In this document: positions 8,438 to 15,978 of the stretch, in pieces
Layout of the letters: each line of letters opens with the position of its first letter
Numbering within the stretch: the first letter of the stretch is position 1
Assembly (NCBI GenBank): GCA_050008495.1
Contig: JBEKMN010000005.1
Coordinates: 1-64,000 of the forward strand
Direction: 5' to 3'
DNA length: 64,000 bases
DNA from: CAVROP01 sp050008495
Lineage (GTDB): Bacteria; Acidobacteriota; Terriglobia; UBA7540
Program-made: the position numbers and the translations under genes
The notes under the pieces: generated by a model
Database searches by the model: none
Told to the model about the DNA's origin: nothing
Seen by the model: the letters and a program-made list of their open reading frames with translations, nothing else

Positions 8438-8722
8438 ATGGCCTTCGATTGGTTGGACAGATTCCAACACCGGTTAGAGAAAGAGCCGGACTATGCCCGG
8501 AAATCTCTGGCCGCCTACCGCCTGGGCATGAAAGCCAAGGGCTCTATTGTGGGCGTGATGGTTCAGCCGGCGCCGGAATCTTGCGACGCCGCACGGAGGC
8601 TGCCCGCCGGGAAGGTTTACCACCCCGACCGGGCTCCAAACCTGCCGCTGCCGGATTGTCCCCAGGGCCGCCATTGCCAATGCCTTTACCGGCCCGTAAT
8701 GTCTTATCAGCACCCTGACTGA
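8438..8722 (+). CDS. Small conserved-type protein with four cysteines
   Basis: A 94-residue soluble protein. The C-terminal half carries one Cys in ESCDAARRL and three in a PLPDCPQGRHCQCLYRPVM stretch. Small proteins with this Cys, P-LPLP-C and CxCxYR layout occur in several phyla, sometimes beside PilZ or flagellar genes, but no function is established to my knowledge. The four cysteines could bind a metal. It lies between two copies of a palindromic repeat, downstream of a radical SAM gene, and its stop overlaps the ATG of the truncated SDR (TGATGA). A radical-SAM substrate peptide is possible but the globular look and wide distribution argue against it. Confidence 0.6.
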   Translation: MAFDWLDRFQHRLEKEPDYARKSLAAYRLGMKAKGSIVGVMVQPAPESCDAARRLPAGKVYHPDRAPNLPLPDCPQGRHCQCLYRPVMSYQHPD

Positions 8723-8931
8723 TGAAACGCATGCGCGTCTTTATAACCGGAGCCACGGGCTTTCTTGGCGGAGCGTCAGCTTGCGCATTGGCGCAAGAAG
8801 GCGTCGAGGTTCATGCTCTGGCCCGGGCCACTTCCGACCGCGGCGGCCTGGCCGGCGTCGCCGTCAACTGGCACGAGGGCGGCGTTACGGTGCCCGCGAG
8901 CTTGGGCAATGCCCTGACTGGCGCCGTGTGA
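8722..8931 (+). pseudogene. Truncated N-terminus of a second SDR epimerase
   Basis: Sixty-nine codons encode MKRMRVFITGATGFLGG and continue in register with the N-terminus of the intact SDR at 1137-2114 up to the segment PASLGNALTGAV, corresponding to PASLGAAMAGAE there. Similarity then stops and TGA follows; the next gene begins ten bases later. Only the first beta-alpha-beta of the Rossmann fold is left, so no enzyme activity is expected. The copy has diverged, so the duplication and truncation are not very recent. It could still be translated because its start overlaps the upstream stop. Confidence 0.85.
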
Positions 8932-8940
8932 CCCAAACCT

Positions 8941-9891
8941 ATGAATGAAGCCCCTGTTGAGCAGCCCGCCAAGCCGCTGGTGACAGTGATAATTCCCACC
9001 TTCAACCGTGCCTCGATCGTGGGCCGCGCAATTCGGAGTGTGCTGGGCCAGACTTATCCGAATTGGGAACTCTTCGTTGTGGATGACGCCTCCACGGACG
9101 GCACGGAGAGGGAGGTCAGAAATTATTCCGATAAGCGGATCACCTACATCCGCCTCCACCAAAACCGGCGCGTCAGCGCGGCTCGCAACACAGGCATTCG
9201 CTCCGCTCAAGGCGAGTATGTGTCATTCCTTGACGATGATGATGAATGGCTGCCGGAAAAGCTCGCCAAAGAGGTCGAGGTCCTTCGCAACTCCGATCCC
9301 GAGGTCGGGCTTGTTTACACAGGCAAGACGGTTTACGACCAACACGGCCGAGTCCTCCAGGTGCGTATGCCCACACTATCCGGCTGGGTGTACGAGGCCA
9401 TGCTGGACCGGCACTTCATCGGCTCGCCCTCCCGCGTGACGGTGAAGAAGCAAGTGCTCGACCGGGTGGCCGGGTTTGACGAGACGTTTGTCAACTGCCA
9501 GGACTATGACCTCTGGTTGAGAGTGGCCAAGGTTTCCAAGATCGCCGTTGTGCCGTGCTTCCTGGTAAAGCGATATCTGGTTTCGGATCAGATGTCCGGG
9601 AGCCTACGGAACATCTGCGAGGGGTGGGAGCACATCCTGATGAAGTTTCGCGCCGACATGAAGCCTCGCACCCTCGCAAAACACATCTCTCGAGTCTCCA
9701 TCCTGCTCCTCAACTACGATCCCCGGCGCGCCCGCGCCTTGGCGTGGGAGGGGTTCCGGCTTCGGCCCTTTCAGCCTGCGCTTCTGGCTGCTTTGGCACT
9801 TTCAATTCTTGGCACGAATTCTTATCGATGGGTGTTCGTAAGGATCGTTCGGCGTTTCGACAGATTCTATTTGGGCAGGGCGGAAATTTGA
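8941..9891 (+). CDS. Family 2 glycosyltransferase
   Basis: A 316-residue GT-A enzyme. It has VTVIIPTFNRASIVGRAI at the N-terminus, VVDDASTDGT for nucleotide binding, SAARNTGI and the metal-binding FLDDDDEW. Near residue 185 is CQDYDLWLR, the acidic catalytic-base region of this GT2 subgroup. A hydrophobic segment near residues 276-290 may associate with the membrane. It belongs to the WcaA-type surface polysaccharide glycosyltransferases; donor and acceptor are unknown. It follows the truncated SDR directly and is bracketed by two copies of a 55-base repeat, suggesting that this segment was moved or rearranged as a unit. Confidence 0.9.
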   Translation: MNEAPVEQPAKPLVTVIIPTFNRASIVGRAIRSVLGQTYPNWELFVVDDASTDGTEREVRNYSDKRITYIRLHQNRRVSAARNTGIRSAQGEYVSFLDDDDEWLPEKLAKEVEVLRNSDPEVGLVYTGKTVYDQHGRVLQVRMPTLSGWVYEAMLDRHFIGSPSRVTVKKQVLDRVAGFDETFVNCQDYDLWLRVAKVSKIAVVPCFLVKRYLVSDQMSGSLRNICEGWEHILMKFRADMKPRTLAKHISRVSILLLNYDPRRARALAWEGFRLRPFQPALLAALALSILGTNSYRWVFVRIVRRFDRFYLGRAEI

Positions 9892-9925
9892 AATACGGCC
9901 CCATCGTTGGGCTGTGAGTTGGAGT

Positions 9926-9980
9926 CGTAGGGGGGGCCCTTGTGGCCGCCCGCGGGCAACCACAAGGGTTGCCCCTACAA
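9926..9980. repeat. 55-base REP-like palindromic repeat, copy 2
   Basis: Nearly identical to 8364-8418 and in the same orientation, with the same two stems and a CCCCTACAA end. It lies 22 bases before the start of the ATP-grasp gene, so transcripts reading into that gene would carry the double hairpin. Confidence 0.85.
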
Positions 9981-10001
9981 CCAAACCAAGAACTCGGGGG
10001 C

Positions 10002-10859
10002 ATGAATACGACCGTTGCACACAAAGTCCGCGAATCGCTTCGCAACCTCCTTCCCGATTACGTCGCGGTTAATCTGTTGTACTACAGCGTCTTTCGAAGA
10101 TTGCCGGACCTGAAACATCCCAAGACTTTCAACGAAAAGATCGCCTGGAGAAAACTGAACCAGCATGATCCGCGGTTCCGAGTCTTTTCCGACAAGATCG
10201 CAGTTAAGGCCGAAGTCGCAGGACTGATCGGCGAGCAACACATCATTCCAACCCTCTGGACCGGTGACGCTCCGGAGGCTATTCCTTTTGACGACCTCAC
10301 GCCGCCCTACGTCGTCAAGGTCAATCACAGCAGCGGCAGAGGCCTGTTCATTCGCGCGCCCCAGGACGTCAAGAAACAGACGATTGCGTCCTCAATTCGC
10401 AAGCACCTGACGTCGTCGCATGGGCGCCGGCTCCGCGAATGGGGCTATCTGGGGATCCCGCCTAGGGTTCTTGTCGAGCGCATGGTCGAAACACCTGACG
10501 GCGACCTCCTGGCGGACTACAAATTCTTCATTTACCACGGACGCGCCCATTTCATCCAATTCGATTGCGACAGAACTCGAGGGCTCAAGCTGAACTTTTA
10601 TGATCGTGAATGGAATCTTCTGCCGGCGAAGTTGAGATATCCGCCCACCTCGGAGCCGGTCCCCAAGCCGCAGAACCTGGCCCGGATGATCGAAATAGCG
10701 GAGAGAATCGGCGCCCAATTCGACTTTGTGCGCGTGGATTTATATTCGGCGCCTCAAGGCATCTTATTTGGTGAAGTTACCTTCTATCCTAATGCAGGAC
10801 TCGAGCCGTTTACTCCCCAGGAATGGGACACAACGTTTGGCGAGCCCTGGCGGCTGTGA
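10002..10859 (+). CDS. TupA-like ATP-grasp protein
   Basis: A 285-residue protein similar to the TupA-like ATP-grasp family found in teichuronopeptide and capsule loci. Visible signatures are LKHPKTFNEKIAWRKL near the N-terminus, PYVVKVNHSSGRG (nucleotide-binding strand and Lys), VERMVETPDGDLLADYKFF, and the C-terminal FVRVDLYSAPQGILFGEVTF with the metal-binding acidic residues and a following Asn. The family probably ligates amino acids or peptides to glycans, or acts in polysaccharide modification; the exact reaction is not known. It ends the glycan island. The upstream in-frame ATG at 9942 lies inside the palindromic repeat and is rejected; 10002 matches the family start. Confidence 0.82.
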   Translation: MNTTVAHKVRESLRNLLPDYVAVNLLYYSVFRRLPDLKHPKTFNEKIAWRKLNQHDPRFRVFSDKIAVKAEVAGLIGEQHIIPTLWTGDAPEAIPFDDLTPPYVVKVNHSSGRGLFIRAPQDVKKQTIASSIRKHLTSSHGRRLREWGYLGIPPRVLVERMVETPDGDLLADYKFFIYHGRAHFIQFDCDRTRGLKLNFYDREWNLLPAKLRYPPTSEPVPKPQNLARMIEIAERIGAQFDFVRVDLYSAPQGILFGEVTFYPNAGLEPFTPQEWDTTFGEPWRL

Positions 10860-10897
10860 GAGCCGAAAATCGAAATTCGAAACTCGAATTCGAAAAA

Positions 10898-11031
10898 TCG
10901 AATTTGGAAACTGGAAAATGGAAACTGGAAAATCGAGAGTGAAAGATCAATATCCGGAACCGACCTTGAGTCCAGACCGATGAGTTCGGGATTTCGATCT
11001 TCCATTTTCCATTTTCCAGTTTCCAATTTCG
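10898..11031. repeat. Inverted repeat of GGAAAACTGG-type units
   Basis: Left arm: several GGAAACTGGAAAAT units. Right arm: ATTTTCCATTTTCCAGTTTC. The arms can pair into a long imperfect hairpin between the ATP-grasp gene and the VKOR fusion, where it might act as a terminator. Low-complexity repeats of this kind recur in gaps of this genome. Confidence 0.55.
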
Positions 11032-11087
11032 TGGTTTGCTTTTCAAATTTCAAATCTCGAATTACCGTTCTGTTAGAATACTTTGGT

Positions 11088-12731
11088 ATGCGAAAATACC
11101 TGTTGCTGGCCTTCTCCCTGCTTGGACTCTTTGATGCCCTCTATCTCCTCTGGGTTTATACCTCACCCTCCCGGCCCATCGTTTGCTTGGGAACGGGATG
11201 CGACGCGGTGCGCGCCAGTTCGTACGCGCGCCCTTTTGGCGTGCCCATGCCGGTCTTTGGAGTTGCCGCCTACTTGGTCCTGGGGTTGTTGATCCTTGCA
11301 GAAAACCTTTCTTCGCAACGCCTGGGGCGGACCCTCCAATACGCCGTCATCGGCATCTCGGGCGGGGGTTTCCTTTTTTCCCTCTATCTTACTTCGCTGG
11401 AGGCATTCGTCATTCATGCCTGGTGCGCGTGGTGTGTGACCTCGGCGATTGTCGTGACCTGCATATTCGTGCTATCGCTATTTGATCTGCCACGCCCGCT
11501 CGCCCCACCAGATCCTGCGGAGGCAAGGGCGAGGGTCAGAACACACTTAGTTCTCTGTGCGCTGGCGGTGGTCCTCGGCACGCCCGCTTTTATTCTCCTC
11601 GCCAAGCACGGAGAACTCCCGGACGCGCCGGAGAACTCACCCCAAGCGCTCGCCAAGCACTTGGTCCGTCCAGACAGCCACATGACCGGGAATTTGAATG
11701 CTCCTCTCACGGTCGTCGAATTTGGAGATTTTGAGTGCCCTGCCTGCGGCATCTCGGAGGAAGCTGCGAGGCAGATCCGCGCCCAATACGGCGACCGGAT
11801 TCGTTTCGTGTTCCGCCAGTTCCCGCTTTCCAAGATTCATCCCATGGCCGAGAAGGCCGCGGAAGCTTCCGAATGCATCGCCGAGCAGGGTAAGTTTTGG
11901 GAGGGAGTCGAAAAGCTCTATTCCCAGCAGACTGACCTGAGTGTGGACGCCCTCAAGCGCTACGCGGGAGAACTTGGCCTGGACCAGAACCGTTTCAACC
12001 AGTGTCTTGACGGCGGCCAAATGGCCTCGCGGGTCAAGCGTGACCTGGCTGACGGCCACGCGCTGAAGGTGATCGGGACGCCGACCTTCTTCATCGGCCG
12101 GAAGATGATCTTTCGTCCTTTGGATTTTGACACCTTTGCACTGCTGGTGAATCAGGAGTTGGCCGCACGATCATCAACCACAGCCGGCGCCTCGACACCG
12201 TCGCAAACCGCCTCCGCGCAGCTATCTTCTCCAAGCTCCCTGTCTGCCTCCGCGCAGCCTCAGGGAGGAACTGGCACTGAGACCAGCACAGGGTCCGGCA
12301 ACCTGTTCGGCTCGAGCCCGGCGGCGGGGTTCCTCGGCGGCGCGCAATCGTCGCTAGCCGGCTGTAGCGAGGCCGACGCCAACAAGCAACAGCCCGCGAT
12401 GATCGGGACTACAGAAGCTCGGCAGTTGCTGGGGTCTGCGCCCAAGCCCTTGGTGGTGGACGTCAGGCCGCCGAAGGAGTTCGCCGCCGGGAGAATTCCA
12501 GGCGCTATTGACATGCCGGCGGAGAACTTTGTGCAGGATATGAGCAAGCTGCCCAAAGACAAGACAATTGTGCTCTACGAGGGAGGGCAATCCTCGGGCG
12601 GCGATATCTGCGCTGCCAGCCGTGCCGCAGGGCGCGCACTGCTGGAGCATGGGTTCTCTTTTGAGAAGGTGAAAGTCTATCAGGAGGGGCTGGCGGGGTG
12701 GCAGAAGGCCGGCCAGTCGGTCCAGCATTAG
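11088..12731 (+). CDS. VKOR - DsbA-like - rhodanese three-domain fusion
   Basis: A 547-residue membrane protein for disulfide formation. Residues 1-135 form a VKOR domain with four to five helices, loop cysteines C33 and C38 and the CAWC redox motif (113-116). Residues 200-360 form a DsbA/DsbG-like thioredoxin domain with CPAC (217-220) and the cis-Pro loop GTPTFF. After a Ser/Thr/Gly-rich linker (361-437), residues 441-545 look like a rhodanese domain (VVDVRPPKEFAAGRIPGA). Its active loop reads LYEGGQ, with Glu in the catalytic Cys position; the nearest Cys is C508. VKOR-DsbA fusions are known in several phyla; the rhodanese addition is unusual. Start at 11088, just before the first helix; a TAGAAT box lies nine bases upstream. 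Confidence 0.88.
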   Translation: MRKYLLLAFSLLGLFDALYLLWVYTSPSRPIVCLGTGCDAVRASSYARPFGVPMPVFGVAAYLVLGLLILAENLSSQRLGRTLQYAVIGISGGGFLFSLYLTSLEAFVIHAWCAWCVTSAIVVTCIFVLSLFDLPRPLAPPDPAEARARVRTHLVLCALAVVLGTPAFILLAKHGELPDAPENSPQALAKHLVRPDSHMTGNLNAPLTVVEFGDFECPACGISEEAARQIRAQYGDRIRFVFRQFPLSKIHPMAEKAAEASECIAEQGKFWEGVEKLYSQQTDLSVDALKRYAGELGLDQNRFNQCLDGGQMASRVKRDLADGHALKVIGTPTFFIGRKMIFRPLDFDTFALLVNQELAARSSTTAGASTPSQTASAQLSSPSSLSASAQPQGGTGTETSTGSGNLFGSSPAAGFLGGAQSSLAGCSEADANKQQPAMIGTTEARQLLGSAPKPLVVDVRPPKEFAAGRIPGAIDMPAENFVQDMSKLPKDKTIVLYEGGQSSGGDICAASRAAGRALLEHGFSFEKVKVYQEGLAGWQKAGQSVQH

Positions 12732-12748
12732 TGAGGGCTAAGGGCCCG

Positions 12749-12868
12749 TTGTCCGTCGTCCGTGGTCAGTTGCCCGCAGTTCCTGGTTGCAGGCCCCAGC
12801 GCTTGTCGAACGGAATCCTAGCCCCTCGCCATGAACAATGGGCAACGGACAACTGACCACGGACAACA
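12749..12868. repeat. Inverted repeat of TTGTCCGTGGTCAGTTGCCC type
   Basis: The left arm (12749-12776) and the right arm (12839-12868, reading GGGCAACGGACAACTGACCA) are near-perfect inverted copies. They bracket about 60 bases and could form a strong cruciform or hairpin between the two thiol-redox genes. The same GTCCGTGGTC unit occurs at 35980-36184 and 54845. Confidence 0.65.
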
Positions 12869-12886
12869 GTGACAAAGGAGTTTTCC

Positions 12887-14002
12887 ATGGCATATTCTTC
12901 ACTCCGGACGGGTCTCTTGACGTGCAGCGTTTGCCTGCTCCTCATCGGCGCCAACACGCTGGGTGGAGAAACAAGCCGCCCGCAGAATTCGCGCGCCCCC
13001 GCTGCCACCGAGCCAGCCAGCCCCGCGAAGATCGTCGAGTACGTGCGAGACCGCTTCGAGGTGCCGGAGAACGTTAAGTTGTCGGCGGAGCCGCTGGACA
13101 AGTCACAATTCCCCATGTTCTTTCAGACGGTCGTTACCTCGGATGACGGCAAGCAAAAACGAACCAACAATGTTTTCATCACCAAGGACGGCCGGTGTCT
13201 CGTGATCGGCAACGTCTTTGCCCTGCACGATGGCTCGACGGCGGATCTCATCCGCTGCCTGCGCGAGGCCGCCAAAATCCCGTCCGAAACTGAATTAAAA
13301 GTCGGCGCTTTCGACAAGACTCCTTATCCCGAGTTCTACAAATCCGTGGTGACGTCCAACGACGGAAAGCATACACAGTCGGGAGACGTCTTCATGACGA
13401 AGGACCGGCGAACCGGCATCCTCGGCATCGTACTGCCGTTTCGGGAAGACGTGGTTCGCAACATGATCAACACCAAGGATATGCCGAGCCAGGGCCCCGC
13501 CAACGCTCCCGTAACCGTGGTCGAGTACGCCGATCTTCAGTGCCCAATGTGCGCCCGGTTGCAGGAATTCCTGGAGAAACAACTCCTGCCCAAATATGGT
13601 GACAAGGTTCGAGTCATTTTCAAAGAGTTTCCGATCCCCGGCCACGACTGGTCCCCCACCGCCGCAGTGGCCAATGAATGCGCCTATGACATCAACCCCT
13701 CGGCGTTTTCAGGTTATCGAACTCTTATTTTTGCCAATCAGGCCTCCATCAATGCTCCCAATGTGCGAGAACGCCTCCTGAGCCTTGGCGAACAGGCCGG
13801 AGTTGACGCCGTAAAACTGGCCACCTGTATTGACTCCAAGGCCTCGCTGCCGCGAGTTGAGGCCGGCCGCCAGGAGGGGAACGACCTTGCCGTTAACAGA
13901 ACTCCCACGTCTTTCGTTAACGGCAAGATCATCATCGGCCTGCAGACCGAGTCGGCCTGGGACAAGGTCATCGGCGAGGCGCTTCTGGCCAAGTCCCGCT
14001 AA
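12887..14002 (+). CDS. Secreted DsbA-like thiol oxidoreductase with duplicated N-terminal domain
   Basis: A 371-residue protein starting with a signal peptide (hydrophobic LLTCSVCLLLIGANTLG). Residues 50-115 and 128-188 are two tandem copies of a small domain (compare FFQTVVTSDDGK with FYKSVVTSNDGK), resembling N-terminal domains of DsbC/DsbG-type proteins. Residues 205-365 form a thioredoxin-fold DsbA/BDBD-like domain with the CPMC active site at 219-222 and a cis-Pro at RTPTSFV. It probably forms or isomerises disulfides in the periplasm and could be oxidised by the VKOR domain of the preceding fusion; this pairing is inferred from adjacency. The ATG at 12887 has a good AAAGGAG site six bases upstream, preferred over 12869. 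Confidence 0.88.
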   Translation: MAYSSLRTGLLTCSVCLLLIGANTLGGETSRPQNSRAPAATEPASPAKIVEYVRDRFEVPENVKLSAEPLDKSQFPMFFQTVVTSDDGKQKRTNNVFITKDGRCLVIGNVFALHDGSTADLIRCLREAAKIPSETELKVGAFDKTPYPEFYKSVVTSNDGKHTQSGDVFMTKDRRTGILGIVLPFREDVVRNMINTKDMPSQGPANAPVTVVEYADLQCPMCARLQEFLEKQLLPKYGDKVRVIFKEFPIPGHDWSPTAAVANECAYDINPSAFSGYRTLIFANQASINAPNVRERLLSLGEQAGVDAVKLATCIDSKASLPRVEAGRQEGNDLAVNRTPTSFVNGKIIIGLQTESAWDKVIGEALLAKSR

Positions 14003-14508
14003 CCGGGAATGAGTCTTGTCACGAAGGTCCTGCCATCACTGGAGCAGCATCTTGCGCTCGCGAAAACTCGGCTGTCCCTGTCAACTCAATCCGGCAACCT
14101 GCAAAGGGCGTGCTTTCGATCGAATTGGCGCTCCGAAGAATCGTGGCGCGCATGCCCGGATCGGACCGAAAGACCCGACACGAGACGAAGCGGGCGGATG
14201 AGGGGGCTCACTACATAGATAACGAGAAGAGGGTATCTAGTCCGACGATATTAACGTTGCGCTGTTGCAATCGGAGTACACAGACCTGCGCTGAGTCAAT
14301 TCTTGTATTGACTTCGCACTTCTCATCTTTTAAAATCCCGCCGAACTGAGTGCGTTTTTCCTTTTACTAACTATTCCACCTCGCGAAAACGCCTGCTCAG
14401 GAGTCCGGCAGTAGTTATATGTTACGTAATAATATAGTTCCTAAAGATCCATCATCGTATTAGAGCCGCTGATCGAAGAATGCCTCGAGGCAGATGCGGG
14501 AGGGTGCA
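14003..14508. other. Intergenic leader of the HEAT-GT2-TPR operon
   Basis: No gene recognised in either strand. The first 300 bases hold only unconvincing short frames. The right part contains a sigma70-like promoter (14308-14336) and an AT-rich segment near 14414-14436, giving a predicted untranslated leader of roughly 165 bases before the HEAT-repeat gene. No known riboswitch consensus was recognised in it. Confidence 0.5.
14308..14336 (+). promoter_or_regulatory. Sigma70-like promoter upstream of the HEAT-GT2-TPR operon
   Basis: TTGACT at 14308-14313 and TAAAAT at 14331-14336 are separated by exactly 17 bases, close to the sigma70 consensus. It points at the exopolysaccharide-type operon starting at 14509. 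Confidence 0.55.
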
Positions 14509-15966
14509 ATGGTTTTGCCTATTCCAAACCTCTCATTTCTGACAAGCCTCGCAAGCTCAGTACTGGCCACAGTCACCGGCGGCACGCTGGCTTTAGCTGC
14601 GTTGGCGATGCTCCGCCGCTGGCATCACGACCGCTTTGATCTCCGGGTCAAGGCTCTGTGCACCCAGCTCGGGCTCACTCCGGCCGCCTTGTTACAGGGG
14701 AAATTCTCGCCGCAATGCCTGGCAAAGTTGCGCGCGCTTCCTTCGTCCACCTTGGAATTCCTACTCGAGCCTTTGCTCCTCAAAAGCGCCTCCGTTCCGC
14801 CACTCGCAGGCGTCTTACAGGAAATCTGCTTGGAGCTTGGATTAATCGATGTTTGGCAGCGCCGCATTCTCGGTCAATTCGCACCCGTTACTTTCGGGCA
14901 AGCGTGTTCAATTCCCGATGGGGCTCTCCACTTCATCGGCCGCCTGCACTTCCTGCTTCGCGCCCGCAGCGCCAGGAGCCTCGGTCTGCTCCGCCACCGG
15001 GCGAGTTGGCCTATCCTTGCCAGGGCTCTGGACGATCCGCATCCCGATGTTCAGCGGACGGCGTTGCGAGCGCTGGCGGCGCTCTGCGAACCGAGCAGCC
15101 TGCCGGCGCTGGTCATTCAAATGCACAAAGCGGTTACGGATAACCGCTGCGGCCTCTCTCTTCATTCTTTAAAAACCGCGTTAGCCAGGTTCCCTCTTTC
15201 TGAAGCCCTGCAACTCCTTCCGGCCATGCGCCACCCGAGCCCACGCGTCCGCGCTGCGGCGGCGGAGATTCTACGTGCAATGGCAAAGCGGGAAGCGCCG
15301 GACGCACCGGCCCTCATTCAGTACAAGAGCGTTCTCGATCGCGAGATAGCGATGCTCACTTCCGATGTTGACCCTCGGGTCAGGGCGATTGCTTTCGAGG
15401 TAGCGGCGCTTCTCGATTCTGCGAACCGCCAGCCGACCCCGCATCGGGAGCTTGACCGAACTCGAGACTCAGTTCGGGCTGCCTCGCCGGGGACCTCGCC
15501 ACAAAGCCTTGAAGCTCTTCCCTTGGCTGAACTCCCACGCCTTCTCGCCGATCCTCAGCGAGCGGTCCGGCAAGCCACGTTGCGAGCGCTCCTCGCCCTA
15601 GGGCGCGAGGGTCTGTCGAGACTCTACGAGGAATTCCTGAAGACAGAGGACAAAGGCCTTAGAGACCAGATCCTCGAGGAACTCGACCGCGCGGGCCTGC
15701 TTCCGAATCTCTTGCAGAACCTCGACGGCAGCGCCGGCAATCGGGAAACGCGGGTGGTGGAACTGATCGTGAGCATGGGAGCCACCAGTTATCTCCAAGC
15801 CACCCTCACCAACATCTACGGCCATCATCTGCTTAAAATTCTGTTTGAGAAACTCGAAGACAACAGTCCGCAGAAGATTGATGCCTGGCTCGGAGTCTGC
15901 GCTGCTCTCAAGGCAGCCCAGCAGACGGATCCGGCCAATCAGGGCCAAGCCCCTGTGGCCGTCTGA
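14509..15966 (+). CDS. HEAT-repeat protein with N-terminal membrane anchor
   Basis: A 485-residue protein. One hydrophobic helix near residues 13-36 (ASSVLATVTGGTLALAALAML) is followed by a soluble region of paired helices with HEAT/PBS-lyase-like units, for example LARALDDPHPDVQRTALRAL, MRHPSPRVRAAAAEILRAM and LADPQRAVRQATLRALLAL. A polar linker sits around residues 305-335. HEAT repeats mediate protein contacts. It is the first gene of a tight operon with a membrane GT2 (12-base gap) and a TPR/outer-membrane-barrel protein, so a scaffold or co-synthase role in glycan polymerisation is likely but inferred. The ATG at 14509 follows GGGAGGG; an ATG at 14494 would add five residues. Confidence 0.8.
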   Translation: MVLPIPNLSFLTSLASSVLATVTGGTLALAALAMLRRWHHDRFDLRVKALCTQLGLTPAALLQGKFSPQCLAKLRALPSSTLEFLLEPLLLKSASVPPLAGVLQEICLELGLIDVWQRRILGQFAPVTFGQACSIPDGALHFIGRLHFLLRARSARSLGLLRHRASWPILARALDDPHPDVQRTALRALAALCEPSSLPALVIQMHKAVTDNRCGLSLHSLKTALARFPLSEALQLLPAMRHPSPRVRAAAAEILRAMAKREAPDAPALIQYKSVLDREIAMLTSDVDPRVRAIAFEVAALLDSANRQPTPHRELDRTRDSVRAASPGTSPQSLEALPLAELPRLLADPQRAVRQATLRALLALGREGLSRLYEEFLKTEDKGLRDQILEELDRAGLLPNLLQNLDGSAGNRETRVVELIVSMGATSYLQATLTNIYGHHLLKILFEKLEDNSPQKIDAWLGVCAALKAAQQTDPANQGQAPVAV

Positions 15967-15978
15967 AAGGATTTCCCC

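Noticed and set aside
14337..14508. Possible c-di-GMP or other riboswitch in the leader of the HEAT-GT2-TPR operon
   Set aside because: The leader is long enough, but no GEMM or other known riboswitch core could be recognised.
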